Of a DNA stretch of 64,000 nucleotides, positions 44,646 to 55,590 are shown piece by piece. Location of the stretch: the NCBI GenBank assembly GCA_022376925.1, contig JAIOJX010000027.1:21531471-21595470 (forward strand), in the 5' to 3' direction. The DNA comes from Tragulus kanchil (lineage: Eukaryota; Chordata; Mammalia; Artiodactyla; Tragulidae). Made by a program: the position numbers and the translations under genes. Position 1 is the first letter of the stretch; every line of letters starts with the position of its first letter. The notes under the pieces were generated by a model, which saw only the letters and a list, made by a program, of their open reading frames with translations, did not search any database and had not been told where the DNA came from.

Positions 44646-46813
44646 CGGCCTGAGTCACGGTCCCAATGACGCCCCAGGGGCCCACCAAGATGAAGTGCCT
44701 CCACCCTTGAGAAGGGAAACGGAGAAAACAACCAGAGATCTGACACAGTCTAGCTCCCTGTCCAGTGCTTGCCGCCCAGTCTCTGGTCTTCTCAGTGAGC
44801 CAAGCCGCTGCCAGGGTTCCTGGCTGCCCCGCCCTGGGAGCCCTGACCTTCTTCAAGGATGCTGAGCACAGCAAGAGGTGCGGGCAGCTCTTCCAGGCTG
44901 GATGAAGACAGGGACCCAGGATTGGGACGCCCAGTCACCGTTCTGACCATTTCCACACATTCCTGCTCCTCTTGTGCCTCCTTCCTCCTTCCACTCCCAG
45001 CTTAGATATCACCCTGAGTGAAGCTCAGACAACCTCGCTCAGGGCCAGCCTCCATATTTGCACTGTGCATCTTACGCCCTTTCTTCTTATGTGTGAGTCT
45101 GTTTTTCACAGTGGTGCATATATGACTTAGGATCAGTGTCGCTGAGCATCGACAGCCAAAATAGCAGGAGAAAATGTTAAGAGATTCATTTCTCTCTCCC
45201 ATTGCAGTCTAGAGGTTAGCAGTCCAGGACTAGACCAGAAGCTCTGTTCTGCGGACTCCTCAAAAGATGTGAGTCTTCTATCATGTGGCGCCAAGCTGAC
45301 TGGCCTCGAAGTGCAAGACGGCTGCTCCCGCTCCAGCCATCACGCCCACAGTCCAGCCAGTAAGAAGGAGGAAGGGAAGGAGACGGGCACGCCCCCTCCC
45401 CTTACACTGTTTCTCCTCACACCCCATTGGCTATAACGTAGTCACATGGCCACAGTCAACTGTACAGAATGCTGAGACAGATTGTTTTCATTCAGAATAG
45501 CCCTGTATCAAGGAATAACGGGGGATGGATAAGAAGATTTCTGGAAATCTCTGTGCTAACTCTCCTGTCCATCTTGGGCCGTCTAAACTATGGGGTGTTT
45601 CTTTTTGTAGCTGAATCTTTCAGTAGCCTGGCCATGGCTCTCGATCCATTGACTGTTTCCTTGAACACATTGTTTCCGCGTTCTTTCCCTCACCCCTGCA
45701 CGTGTTCCTTTATTCACTGGGCCCTTCCTTCGGCCTGAGTCACGGTCCCAATGACGCCCCAGGGCCCACCAAGATGAAGTGCCTCCACCCTTGAGAAGGA
45801 AACGGAGAAAACAACCAGAGATCTGACACAGTCTAGCTCCCTGTCCAGTGCTTGCCGCCCAGTCTCTGGTCTTCTCAGTGAGCCAAGCCGCTGCCAGGGT
45901 TCCTGGCTGCCCCGCCCTGGGAGCCCTGACCTTCTTCAAGGATGCTGAGCACAGCAAGAGGTGCGGGCAGCTCTTCCAGGCTGGATGAAGACAGGGACCC
46001 AGGATTGGGACGCCCAGTCACCGTTCTGACCATTTCCACACATTCCTGCTCCTCTTGTGCCTCCTTCCTCCTTCCACTCCCAGCTTAGATATCACCCTGA
46101 GTGAAGCTCAGACAACCTCGCTCAGGGCCAGCCTCCATATTTGCACTGTGCATCTTACGCCCTTTCTTCTTATGTGTGAGTCTGTTTTTCACAGTGGTGC
46201 ATATATGACTTAGGATCAGTGTCGCTGAGCATCGACAGCCAAAATAGCAGGAGAAAATGTTAAGAGATTCATTTCTCTCTCCCATTGCAGTCTAGAGGTT
46301 AGCAGTCCAGGACTAGACCAGAAGCTCTGTTCTGCGGACTCCTCAAAAGATGTGAGTCTTCTATCATGTGGCGCCAAGCTGACTGGCCTCGAAGTGCAAG
46401 ACGGCTGCTCCCGCTCCAGCCATCACGCCCACAGTCCAGCCAGTAAGAAGGAGGAAGGGAAGGAGACGGGCACGCCCCCTCCCCTTACACTGTTTCTCCT
46501 CACACCCCATTGGCTATAACGTAGTCACATGGCCACAGTCAACTGTACAGAATGCTGAGACAGATTGTTTTCATTCAGAATAGCCCTGTATCAAGGAATA
46601 ACGGGGGATGGATAAGAAGATTTCTGGAAATCTCTGTGCTAACTCTCCTGTCCATCTTGGGCCGTCTAAACTATGGGGTGTTTCTTTTTGTAGCTGAATC
46701 TTTCAGTAGCCTGGCCATGGCTCTCGATCCATTGACTGTTTCCTTGAACACATTGTTTCCGCGTTCTTTCCCTCACCCCTGCACGTGTTCCTTTATTCAC
46801 TGGGCCCTTCCTT
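44646..46813. repeat. Tandem doublet 11, unit about 1084
   Basis: Copy 1 is 44646-45730 and copy 2 is 45731-46813. Within its first 70 bases copy 2 loses one G from CCAGGGGCCC and one from GAAGGGAAAC; after that I see no differences. Copy 1 ends CCCTTCCTT and copy 2 reads through to CCTTCCTTCCTCAG. Confidence 0.96.
45190..45480 (+). mobile_element. Old interspersed repeat, family not assigned
   Basis: GGGCACGCCCCCTCCCCTTA, CTCACACCCCATTGGCTATA, ACGTAGTCACATGGCCACAG match the 3' part of a common old mammalian repeat. Duplicate at 46275-46565. Confidence 0.45.
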
Positions 46814-47617
46814 CCTTCCTCAGCAGTTTCTCCCTGAGTGCCGGGCATGTGGTCAGGACTCAGGATATGGAGAGGATATCACAGCCCTGGCGTTCAAGGT
46901 GTCTACGAGTGAGTAGGGAAAACAGCCAAGACAGTGAGGTGCCTCCACAGCCTGTCATACGTGCCACGAGACTGCAAAGGCTTCCCTGCAGACGCCATCT
47001 GGGGCTGCGCTCAAGATTTCCAAAGGGAGGTGACACCCCATCTGAGGCTTAGGAGAAAAGAAAAACTTTATCAGGAAGCAGAGCCAAGTTGTGCCCTGTC
47101 TGTGGCACTGACCCCCAGGCCCACCCAGGAGCCCCTGAGAGGAGGCAGCCACCCCGGTCCCACCTCTCACGCCCCCTGGTGGCAGGTGGATGGCAGCGGC
47201 CGGCCACTCAGTTACGCACTTCATTTTCATGATGACCTTCCTGTCTCCCCTCTCAGTCTCGCTTGTCAGCCCGTGACCATTAAAACGCTCATTAGCAAAC
47301 GAGATGCGGATGAACTCATTAGGCTGAGGGAGGGCCCCACAGCCCAGCTGGCTGGAGAGAGGGGACCTCTCCTTCTCCCTCTCTATTCGGAAAGTGCACC
47401 TCGCGTTCCACACACCCCTCTCCAGTCCAATAACCAGGCTCGAATAGACCCCTGGGGCTATCCGGGGGCAGCAGAAGGGGAGGCCAGGCCACAGTGGACC
47501 CACAGAACCTAGAGCTGGTGATCCACCCGGCCCCCAAGGCACCCGGTCAAGCCCGGCCTTCCGCCAGTTCAGACAGAAGCTCGACCTCCCTAACAGCATT
47601 TAAAACCCCTCCCAAGG
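46814..47617. other. Single-copy interval with a candidate conserved island
   Basis: 47205-47345 contains TTCATTTTCATGATGACC, ACCATTAAAACGCTCATTAG and AACTCATTAGGCTG without repeat match. No gene recognised. Confidence 0.38.
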
Positions 47618-47907
47618 CCTCCCCTGATGGCCGGCGGTCTTAATTCACCTGCCAATGCAGGGGACACGGGTTCTAGACCTGGTCCGGGAAGATCCCCCAT
47701 GCGGCAGGGCAGCTAAGCCTGTGCACCGCAACTACGGAGCCCCGTGGGCCCCGGAGCCCGTGCTCCGCACCGAGAGACGCCGCCGTGAAAGAAGCTCTCC
47801 CACCGCAGCTCAAGAGGCGTCCCTGCTTCCCGCAGCTAGAGAACGTCTGGGCACAGCGGTGAAGACCCAGCGCAGCCAAACAAATACAAATAAATACATA
47901 AAACATT
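47618..47907 (+). mobile_element. CHR-2-type SINE, near full length
   Basis: CCTCCCCTGATGGCCGGCGG, AATTCACCTGCCAATGCAGG, GGAAGATCCCCCATGCGGCA, TGCACCGCAACTACGGAGCC, GAAGACCCAGCGCAGCCAAA, and a tail with AAATAAATA. Flanks ATTTAAAACCCCTC and ATTTAACCCCCTC give a diverged target-site duplication. GC-rich and CpG-rich, so relatively undecayed. Confidence 0.88.
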
Positions 47908-48446
47908 TAACCCCCTCAAGCCCATCTTGGTCCTCCTCTCCTGTCCTTTTCCACATTGGGGTGACGACTTGCCGATCTGAGAGGCGGTCTCCCAGAACCA
48001 ACTCTTCCCAGCTCCCGGAACCAGTCGTGCCACCGTCAAAAGCCGGCCTGGCATTGGCCGCCTGAAACCGACCGTGTGGGAGGCCAGGGGGCAGGGTCAC
48101 AGCATCACGGCGGGTGGAGGTCGTCTCGTCACGGGAAGGGGGCTCGCAGGCTGGCAGTCTCTTCGCGGGGGCTGTGGGGCTGGGTCTCAGAGGGGAGGAC
48201 AGAGCTGAGAAACTGGCCCAGCTCACAGACCGCGGGGCCAGTCCATGAGGACAGAAACGGCGCTCCGTCATCTCGAGAGCCCCAGGCCCAGCACACGGCA
48301 GGGCTCAGGACGTGTTTGCAAATTCAAGGGATCGCCGCAGCCCGACTCCTTCTCAGCAGCCAGGTGCCTGGAGAGGGAGGCAGACGGCTTTAGGAATTCA
48401 GGGCACGTGCTCCGTGCCCTCGTCGGGAGGCAGCCTCGTCCCTCCG
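47908..48446. other. Single-copy spacer with an L2-like end
   Basis: At about 48262-48330, CCAGGCCCAGCACACGGCAG and GCTCAGGACGTGTTTGCAAA resemble the L2 3' end (plus). Confidence 0.4.
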
Positions 48447-48617
48447 CTACCGGCTGTGTGATAGACGCATTGCCGCGCCGCCCCGTGGACCACAGCCCGC
48501 CGGGCTCCTCTGCCCGTGGGACTCTCCGGCAAGAATGCTGGACGCCCTTCCCTTCTTCAGGGCGTCCTCCCCACTCAGGGATCAAACCCGGTCTCCTGAG
48601 TCCCGGCCAGGCAAGAG
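48447..48617 (-). mobile_element. Bov-tA SINE, degraded
   Basis: CCCGTGGACCACAGCCCGCC, GGGCTCCTCTGCCCGTGGGA, CTCTCCGGCAAGAATGCTGG, CACTCAGGGATCAAACCCGG. The head has decayed. Confidence 0.8.
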
Positions 48618-49190
48618 GCTGGTCGGACCCACTTCGCCTCCATCTTCCTTCTCCAAAGGTGCTGCGATCTCGCCCCAAGAGAGGCATCTGGCTGCCGGCC
48701 AGCCTTTGCCAGGAGGCCAGAAGGCTGTGGCAAAGGTTTCTCTCCACCAAGACGGTTCTCTCCTTCTCGCTCCCTAGCTGGGAATATGCCTCGCTCTTCC
48801 CCTGGGGTGGAGTCTAGATTCGCCAAAGTCACGTCTCCCTGTGCAGCCGACAAGGAAACAAGGACAGGGAAGCAGGGCCCCAGTCCTCCCTCCAAACCCG
48901 CCCCGTGGCTGCACCCCTGCTGGTCTCCTTGCCCCCTAACTCCGGCTTCCTCCGCTGGACCCCTCTCTGGCTGCACCTGCTCAGGGGCAGGGAGCCGCCG
49001 AGCCTCCCGGGCGTGGGGTCCACCGACCCCCGAGGCCTGCTGCCACGAGCGATCGGCTTCATCCCCTCACCTCGGGAGCAGTGCAGCGCTCCGTAATTGC
49101 TTCTGGAAACCCGGTCACCAGTTTAATTGGTAGAACGTGTCCTGGGCGATCTAACACAGGGAGGCAGCCTCCGGCCTCACTGTCCCCCCT
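48618..49190. other. Single-copy spacer before the CpG-dense block
   Basis: GC-rich; 49090-49140 carries CCGTAATTGCTTC and GTTTAATTGGTAG. No gene recognised. Confidence 0.4.
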
Positions 49191-49740
49191 CCCCCGGTCC
49201 TGGTCGTCGGGAGGCACGGCTGGCGTGCGGCTGCGTCCCCGGCACGCAGGACGGACCTCGGCCAGAGCGCGCCGGTGCCCGTGGGCGGGTACGGGAGCCC
49301 GCGGCCGGGGTCTGGAGAGCAGGGGGCGTGGGGGCTCCTGGAGAATGGGCGGCACGGGAGGCAGCTGGCTGAGCCCCAGGGACTCCTCTGTCTTGGGGCC
49401 ACGGAGGAGCCAGACCGCGACCCGGCCACGTCAGGCACGAGGCCACCCCGAGGCCGCCGTCCGTTCCCGGCTCTGTGAATACGGGCTGGCTGGGCCCTCC
49501 AGGCCCCTCCACTCTGCTCCGTGTCTCACAGGGGCCGGGGGTCCAGGCATGGGGTGCCCCCGCAGGAGATGGGAGGGAGAAGAGGGCGAGGTGGAGAGAA
49601 GGCAGGACCGAGCGGGGGGCACAGGGAGGCTGGGGACGCCCCCCGGCCCTCCCCCGAGAGGCGGCAGAGTGCGGAGCGTCTCCTTTGGCAGGAAGGGCTC
49701 AGCCCTGGTCCACGGGGCGGGCCTTCCCGCCTGCAGACTG
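49190..49740. promoter_or_regulatory. CpG island candidate
   Basis: CpG is very dense: about 20 CpGs lie in the 140 bases from 49200 to 49340, including CGCGCCGG and CCCGCGGCCGGGG, where most of the window is CpG-poor for its GC content. It could mark a promoter, but I see no exon with good coding character next to it. The part from 49429 on is repeated at 50563-50875 by doublet 12. Confidence 0.55.
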
Positions 49741-51696
49741 TCTGTCCCCGCTCCAATGTCACCACTGCCTCCCCCGCCCGCCCTGCCCCACTGCAGCCCG
49801 GGGTCGGTCTCCCACTCGGTTCCATGCACGGCTGCCCACGCCTGCAAACCCAGCAGCAGAGTCAGGACGACCCTCCAGTCCTTGTCTTGCTGGTTGTTTC
49901 CCGTCCGAGTCTGGAAGCATCCAGAAGGTGGTGGGGGCCGGCGCTGGCGAGAAGTGGCTCGGTCCTGCCCTCCACGCCTCGGTGGGGGGCTGGCTCTGGG
50001 TTTCTTCTCTGTTGGCCCACCCTGGGCAGGTGCACCCCGGGGGGAGGGAGGAGGGCCATGGTCTCCTGCGGGGCGGGGAGCAGGCTCCTCACCCCACGCA
50101 CACATCTTTCCCAGGGTTCCTGAGTCCTGAGCTAGCTCTAGGAAGCCGGCCAGCTCGTGTGGGCCATCCAGGCTCCCCCGCGAGGGTCACCTCCGAGGAG
50201 GGGGTGACGCAGGCAGCCTTGGGTCCCCTGTCAGCGGAGGCAGGAGGCCAGCGGCTCCGAGGCCAAGGGAAAGGCAGGCACCAGCGGGCCGATCCCTGGA
50301 GATCCTCCACCTGCTGGCCTGCCCCCGCCCCAGAGGACACCTTAAAAGGTTCTCGCTCCCTTCACCTGGCTCCCCACCCCACCTCCAGTCTAGCCCAACA
50401 ACCTCCACTTCCCGGCACTAACACCACGAACACTCGAGGCCCCAAAGCCCACCAGGCAGCGGGGCCCAGGCCCGGACCCCCCGCCCATGAGGGCCTCCCG
50501 CCAGTCCTGCCCAGGGAGCTCTCCAGCCTCGTGATTCATGGACTTTAATTTTCCCAGAGCCCCGTCAGGCACGAGGCCACCCCGAGGCCGCCGTCCGTTC
50601 CCGGCTCTGTGAATACGGGCTGGCTGGGCCCTCCAGGCCCCTCCACTCTGCTCCGTGTCTCACAGGGGCCGGGGGTCCAGGCATGGGGTGCCCCCGCAGG
50701 AGATGGGAGGGAGAAGAGGGCGAGGTGGAGAGAAGGCAGGACCGAGCGGGGGGCACAGGGAGGCTGGGGACGCCCCCCGGCCCTCCCCCGAGAGGCGGCA
50801 GAGTGCGGAGCGTCTCCTTTGGCAGGAAGGGCTCAGCCCTGGTCCACGGGGCGGGCCTTCCCGCCTGCAGACTGTCTGTCCCCGCTCCAATGTCACCACT
50901 GCCTCCCCCGCCCGCCCTGCCCCACTGCAGCCCGGGGTCGGTCTCCCACTCGGTTCCATGCACGGCTGCCCACGCCTGCAAACCCAGCAGCAGAGTCAGG
51001 ACGACCCTCCAGTCCTTGTCTTGCTGGTTGTTTCCCGTCCGAGTCTGGAAGCATCCAGAAGGTGGTGGGGGCCGGCGCTGGCGAGAAGTGGCTCGGTCCT
51101 GCCCTCCACGCCTCGGTGGGGGGCTGGCTCTGGGTTTCTTCTCTGTTGGCCCACCCTGGGCAGGTGCACCCCTGGGGGAGGGAGGAGGGCCATGGTCTCC
51201 TGCGGGGCGGGGAGCAGGCTCCTCACCCCACGCACACATCTTTCCCAGGGTTCCTGAGTCCTGAGCTAGCTCTAGGAAGCCGGCCAGCTCGTGTGGGCCA
51301 TCCAGGCTCCCCCGCGAGGGTCACCTCCGAGGAGGGGGTGACGCAGGCAGCCTTGGGTCCCCTGTCAGCGGAGGCAGGAGGCCAGCGGCTCCGAGGCCAA
51401 GGGAAAGGCAGGCACCAGCGGGCCGATCCCTGGAGATCCTCCACCTGCTGGCCTGCCCCCGCCCCAGAGGACACCTTAAAAGGTTCTCGCTCCCTTCACC
51501 TGGCTCCCCACCCCACCTCCAGTCTAGCCCAACAACCTCCACTTCCCGGCACTAACACCACGAACACTCGAGGCCCCAAAGCCCACCAGGCAGCGGGGCC
51601 CAGGCCCGGACCCCCCGCCCATGAGGGCCTCCCGCCAGTCCTGCCCAGGGAGCTCTCCAGCCTCGTGATTCATGGACTTTAATTTTCCCAGAGCCT
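49429..51696. repeat. Tandem doublet 12, unit 1134
   Basis: Copy 1 is 49429-50562 and copy 2 is 50563-51696, in constant register. The only difference I see is CACCCCGGGGGG (50034 onward) versus CACCCCTGGGGG. It duplicates a GC-rich stretch whose chance open frames (357 codons at 49475-50548 and again at 50609-51682) look like paired genes but are not. Confidence 0.97.
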
Positions 51697-51769
51697 CCGT
51701 CAAGTCCCCTCTCTCCCCGTGGCCTGTCAGGGCGGTCTCCCACCTCCGCGGCCCTCCTCCCGCTCCCCC

Positions 51770-51900
51770 CATTTTTAATTTGAAGCATCTGTCTGGAGCA
51801 TCCTGCGATGGACGTCTGCAGTGCTGAATGCATCACGCTGCTGACAGGCCTATTGATTTTCTCTCTCCCGCTGCATAATGCAAGATATATACAAGCCGAG
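51770..51900. other. AT-rich repeat-free island, candidate conserved element
   Basis: TTTTTAATTTGAAGCATC, CTATTGATTTTCTCTC and GCATAATGCAAGATATATAC beside CpG-rich sequence. No repeat match. Duplicate at 52877-53007. Confidence 0.35.
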
Positions 51901-52311
51901 AGGCGGCCCCCACCGCCCGCCCCTTACTTTGAAGGGACTGTGCCCTGTCTCTTCCTCTGTCTCCTGTCCCCTCACCACTGGCCCACGGTGATGCATAGGT
52001 GGGGAGCTTGTCCCTCACGCTCAGGATGGATTCTCCTCTGCCCTGATGTTATTTTCCCCACGGCTGGTGGATGCTGTCTGATCTGTCCTTTTTACGGTAG
52101 CAGGTGGGACACCGTGGAAGCCGTTCATGATGGAAAAGGGGCAGTGGAGGCCACGGAATTGAGGAGGTGGCATCTGTCAGACTGGCGGGGCCTTACTGGG
52201 CAACACCAAGCAGGCTTCCCCAGGGGCCTGTCCACCTGCTTCACCAAGGTCCAGGCCACCCCAGCTCACCTCCTCTTGTCCAGACTGTAGCTCCCCAAAT
52301 CCATGGGCAAG

Positions 52312-52357
52312 TCTCTCTCGCTCGCTCTCCCTCCCTCCCTCTCTCTCGCTCTCTCTG

Positions 52358-52391
<34 letters not shown>

Positions 52392-52425
52392 CCTCCCTCT
52401 CTCTCTCTCTCTCCCTCTCTTTCCC

Positions 52426-52456
<31 letters not shown>

Positions 52457-52463
52457 CCCCCTC

Positions 52464-52497
<34 letters not shown>

Positions 52498-52546
52498 CCT
52501 CTTTCTCTCTCTCTCTCTCGCTCGCTCTCTCTCTCTTTCTCTCTTT
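52312..52546. repeat. (TC)n polypyrimidine tract
   Basis: About 235 bases of almost pure pyrimidine, TC repeats broken by CCC, TTT and G. It adjoins the 3' (tail) end of a minus-strand CHR-2 SINE, so it probably grew from the SINE tail. In three frames it gives Ser/Leu- or Arg/Glu-repeat translations, which are not proteins. Confidence 0.97.
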
Positions 52547-52755
52547 TTGGCTGTGCTGGGTCTTCCTTGCTGCGGGGACTTTCCTCTGGTTGCAGTGTAC
52601 AGGCTTCTCTTTGTGGTGGCTTCTCCTATCACAGAGCACAGACTCTAGGGCACGCAGGTTCCAATAGTCGTGGCACGTGAGCTCAGTAGCTGTGACTCCC
52701 ACAGCTCCAGGCTCCAGGGCACAGGCTCAGTAGCCATGGCTCACGGGCTCAGCGG
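52547..52755 (-). mobile_element. CHR-2 SINE, cut at the doublet join
   Basis: TTTTTGGCTGTGCTGGGTCT, TCCTTGCTGCGGGGACTTTC, ATCACAGAGCACAGACTCTA, AGTAGCCATGGCTCACGGGC; stops after CTCAGCGG. The complete version starts at 53654. Confidence 0.9.
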
Positions 52756-53418
52756 GCCTCCCTCCTCCCCGTGGATTCATGGACTTTAATTTTCCCAGAG
52801 CCTCCGTCAAGTCCCCTCTCTCCCCGTGGCCTGTCAGGGCGGTCTCCCACCTCCGCGGCCCTCCTCCCGCTCCCCCCATTTTTAATTTGAAGCATCTGTC
52901 TGGAGCATCCTGCGATGGACGTCTGCAGTGCTGAATGCATCACGCTGCTGACAGGCCTATTGATTTTCTCTCTCCCGCTGCATAATGCAAGATATATACA
53001 AGCCGAGAGGCGGCCCCCACCGCCCGCCCCTTACTTTGAAGGGACTGTGCCCTGTCTCTTCCTCTGTCTCCTGTCCCCTCACCACTGGCCCACGGTGATG
53101 CATAGGTGGGGAGCTTGTCCCTCACGCTCAGGATGGATTCTCCTCTGCCCTGATGTTATTTTCCCCACGGCTGGTGGATGCTGTCTGATCTGTCCTTTTT
53201 ACGGTAGCAGGTGGGACACCGTGGAAGCCGTTCATGATGGAAAAGGGGCAGTGGAGGCCACGGAATTGAGGAGGTGGCATCTGTCAGACTGGCGGGGCCT
53301 TACTGGGCAACACCAAGCAGGCTTCCCCAGGGGCCTGTCCACCTGCTTCACCAAGGTCCAGGCCACCCCAGCTCACCTCCTCTTGTCCAGACTGTAGCTC
53401 CCCAAATCCATGGGCAAG

Positions 53419-53464
53419 TCTCTCTCGCTCGCTCTCCCTCCCTCCCTCTCTCTCGCTCTCTCTG

Positions 53465-53498
<34 letters not shown>

Positions 53499-53653
53499 CC
53501 TCCCTCTCTCTCTCTCTCTCCCTCTCTTTCCCTTTCTCTCTCCCTCTTTTTCTCTCTCTCTCTCCCCCTCTCTCTCTCTCCCTCTTTTTCTCTCTCTCTC
53601 TCTCCCTCTTTCTCTCTCTCTCTCTCGCTCGCTCTCTCTCTCTTTCTCTCTTT
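53419..53653. repeat. (TC)n polypyrimidine tract (doublet 13, copy 2)
   Basis: Same length as 52312-52546, but several C are T here (CTTTTTCTC where the first copy has CTCTCTCTC). Confidence 0.97.
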
Positions 53654-54243
53654 TTGGCTGTGCTGGGTCTTCCTTGCTGCGGGGACTTTCCTCTGGTTGC
53701 AGTGTACAGGCTTCTCTTTGTGGTGGCTTCTCCTATCACAGAGCACAGACTCTAGGGCACGCAGGTTCCAATAGTCGTGGCACGTGAGCTCAGTAGCTGT
53801 GACTCCCACAGCTCCAGGCTCCAGGGCACAGGCTCAGTAGCCATGGCTCACGGGCTCAGCGGCATGTGGGGTCTTCCTCGACAGGGGACTGAACCTATGT
53901 TTTCTGCACCTGCAGGCTGATTTTCTCAGTTCAGTGCAGTGGCTCAGTCGTGTCTGACTCTCTGCGACCCCGTGGATGGCAGCACGTCAGGCTTCCCTGT
54001 CCTTCACCAGCTCCCGGAGCTTGCTCAGACTCATGTCCATGGGCTCGTCCTCTGTCGTCCCCTTCTCCTTCTGCCTTCTGTGTTTCCCAACATCAGGCTG
54101 TTTTCCAATGAGTCGTCTCTGTGCATCAGATGGCCAAAGGATTAGAGCTTCAGCATCCGTCCTTCCAGTGAATATTCAGGGCTGATCTCCTGCAGGAGGG
54201 ACTGGTTTGATCTCCTCCACCCCTGAGCCATCGGGGAAGCCCC
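53654..54243 (-). mobile_element. CHR-2 SINE split by a BovB fragment
   Basis: The left part (53654-53926) runs to CATGTGGGGTCTTCCTCGAC and GCAGGCTGATTTTC. The right part (about 54215-54243) is CTGAGCCATCGGGGAAGCCCC, the missing head. Between them lies BovB sequence (53927-54214). Confidence 0.8.
53927..54214 (-). mobile_element. BovB (RTE) LINE 3' fragment
   Basis: GTGGCTCAGTCGTGTCTGAC, CAGGCTTCCCTGTCCTTCAC, CAGCTCCCGGAGCTTGCTCA, TTTTCCAATGAGTCGTCTCT, GATGGCCAAAGGATTAGAGC, CAGGGCTGATCTCCTGCAGG follow the BovB/Bov-A consensus. BovB is a hallmark of ruminants among artiodactyls. No coding part remains. Confidence 0.9.
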
Positions 54244-54870
54244 GCTGGCCGCTCTTCATTTACACTCGGCTACTGTCCCAGAGCCAGCTACGGAGCGAAG
54301 CACTTGCTGGTGTGGTTTCCGCTAAGCGAGGCAGGGCAGCTCCCGACAATCGTGCGGGCTCCCCCTGATGGACACAGGGACTGGGAAGGCTCGGAAGGAA
54401 GGACCCATATCCCTCCTCAGTAGAGAACGAGGCTCAGAGATGCAAGGACTCTGGTTCAAGTCTCTAAATCATACACAGAATCGGAATCCAAGACTGTTGG
54501 TCTGCAGAGACAGTTTTCCTCAAATCCCATCACAGCACCTCCTCCAGGAAGACCTCCTGGATGGAGGCCACCCAGCCCAGTCGCTTCTGTATTCATGGTC
54601 CCCCTGGAACATATCTGCGGAGAGGGTTTGCTCTTGCTGGCGGGCTGCTGAGCGGGTTGGGTGGGTTCTCTCTGCTGTGAATGGGCATCATCATTACGTC
54701 CTTCTGGAGGGTTTCCCAGAGCCCAGCCGAGCCCCAGCCTGGATTCGGCTCCCATCTGGTCTCTCAGTGAATGAGAAGCACTTGCTGCCTTATCTGTGCC
54801 TCTCCGGCTGGTCTGGGAGTTTCTGGAGATGGCTACAGAGACGCAGACCGGATCTCATTTCTGCGTCTTC
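54244..54870. other. Single-copy interval with a reversed MIR
   Basis: At about 54408-54520, ACGAGGCTCAGAGATGCAAG and ATACACAGAATCGGAATCCA follow reversed MIR. The rest is unassigned. Confidence 0.45.
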
Positions 54871-55364
54871 GCCACCTGCCTGACGGAGCTGACAGAAGGA
54901 GGGAGCTCTCTAAAAATGTGCTGAGTCCGTTCAATCAGTCAAAGAGCCATCTGGGAAGGTGGGCGTTTGCTCTCTTAAAGGCACAGCCTTTCCTGCCTTC
55001 TCCCGTCCACCCTCCCTCCACAGGCCCTCACGTCAGGGCTCCCGCTGGAAACGGCCCTCCAGCTGCCCTCCAGCTGCCCCGAGGGGCGGAGTGCCATCCC
55101 TGGGGCTTCCGGTCGGCGGGGCTGCACGGGGTCCTGGTGACCGACCGCCTGCCCACACCCGTCCTCGCCAGCCAGCCAGAGACCCACACGGAAGCAACGA
55201 AAGATGCGGGGCCTGTGAGCATCCCAGCGCCAGGGCTGGGCACCCATATGAGCAATGGCCAGGGGGTGCGAAGACAGTGGCCTGAGCCCGGGGGGCGACG
55301 CAGCCACAGGTGCTGAACAGACACCTTTATAACAAAGAATAATCTCTCAGTTTTCTCCTTCTGG

Positions 55365-55590
55365 TCCATTGGCTCTCAACATGGAGCAATTTTGCCCCCC
55401 CCCCCACCCAGGGACACGTGGCAATATCTAGAGATGCCTTCGTCTGCCACAGGTGGGAGGGTCCGACATCTGGTGGGTAGAGGCCAGAGAGAGCTAAGCA
55501 GCCTCCCTCAGAACAGCCCTCCGCCCCCTACCCCTAAAATATAATGATCCGCCCCAAAAGTCAGCAGTGCTGACTATGAGAAACCGTGTT
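55365..55590 (+). mobile_element. MER5A (hAT-Charlie), nearly complete
   Basis: GGCTCTCAACATGGAGCAAT, GGGACACGTGGCAATATCTA, ACATCTGGTGGGTAGAGGCC, GATCCGCCCCAAAAGTCAGC, GTGCTGACTATGAGAAACCG in order. An internal C run of 13 is probably expanded. Non-autonomous, no coding capacity. Confidence 0.9.

Larger units (their letters stand above)
51667..53862. repeat. Tandem doublet 13, unit 1107
   Basis: Copy 1 is 51667-52755 and copy 2 is 52774-53862, with an 18-base garbled filler (52756-52773). A CHR-2 SINE stops at 52755 in copy 1 but continues after 53862 in copy 2. The (TC)n tract differs between the copies. Bases 51667-51696 are shared with doublet 12. Confidence 0.95.

Noticed and set aside
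49475..50548. 357-codon open frame as a protein-coding gene
   Set aside because: Low-complexity Pro/Gly/Arg-rich translation, no domain, long frames on both strands of the same GC-rich DNA, and an exact duplicate next door from the doublet.
52303..52702. Ser/Leu-repeat and Arg/Glu-repeat proteins
   Set aside because: Translations of the (TC)n tract; present on both strands and in several frames.
53939..54145. 68-codon frame as an exon
   Set aside because: It lies wholly within the BovB 3' fragment, read antisense.
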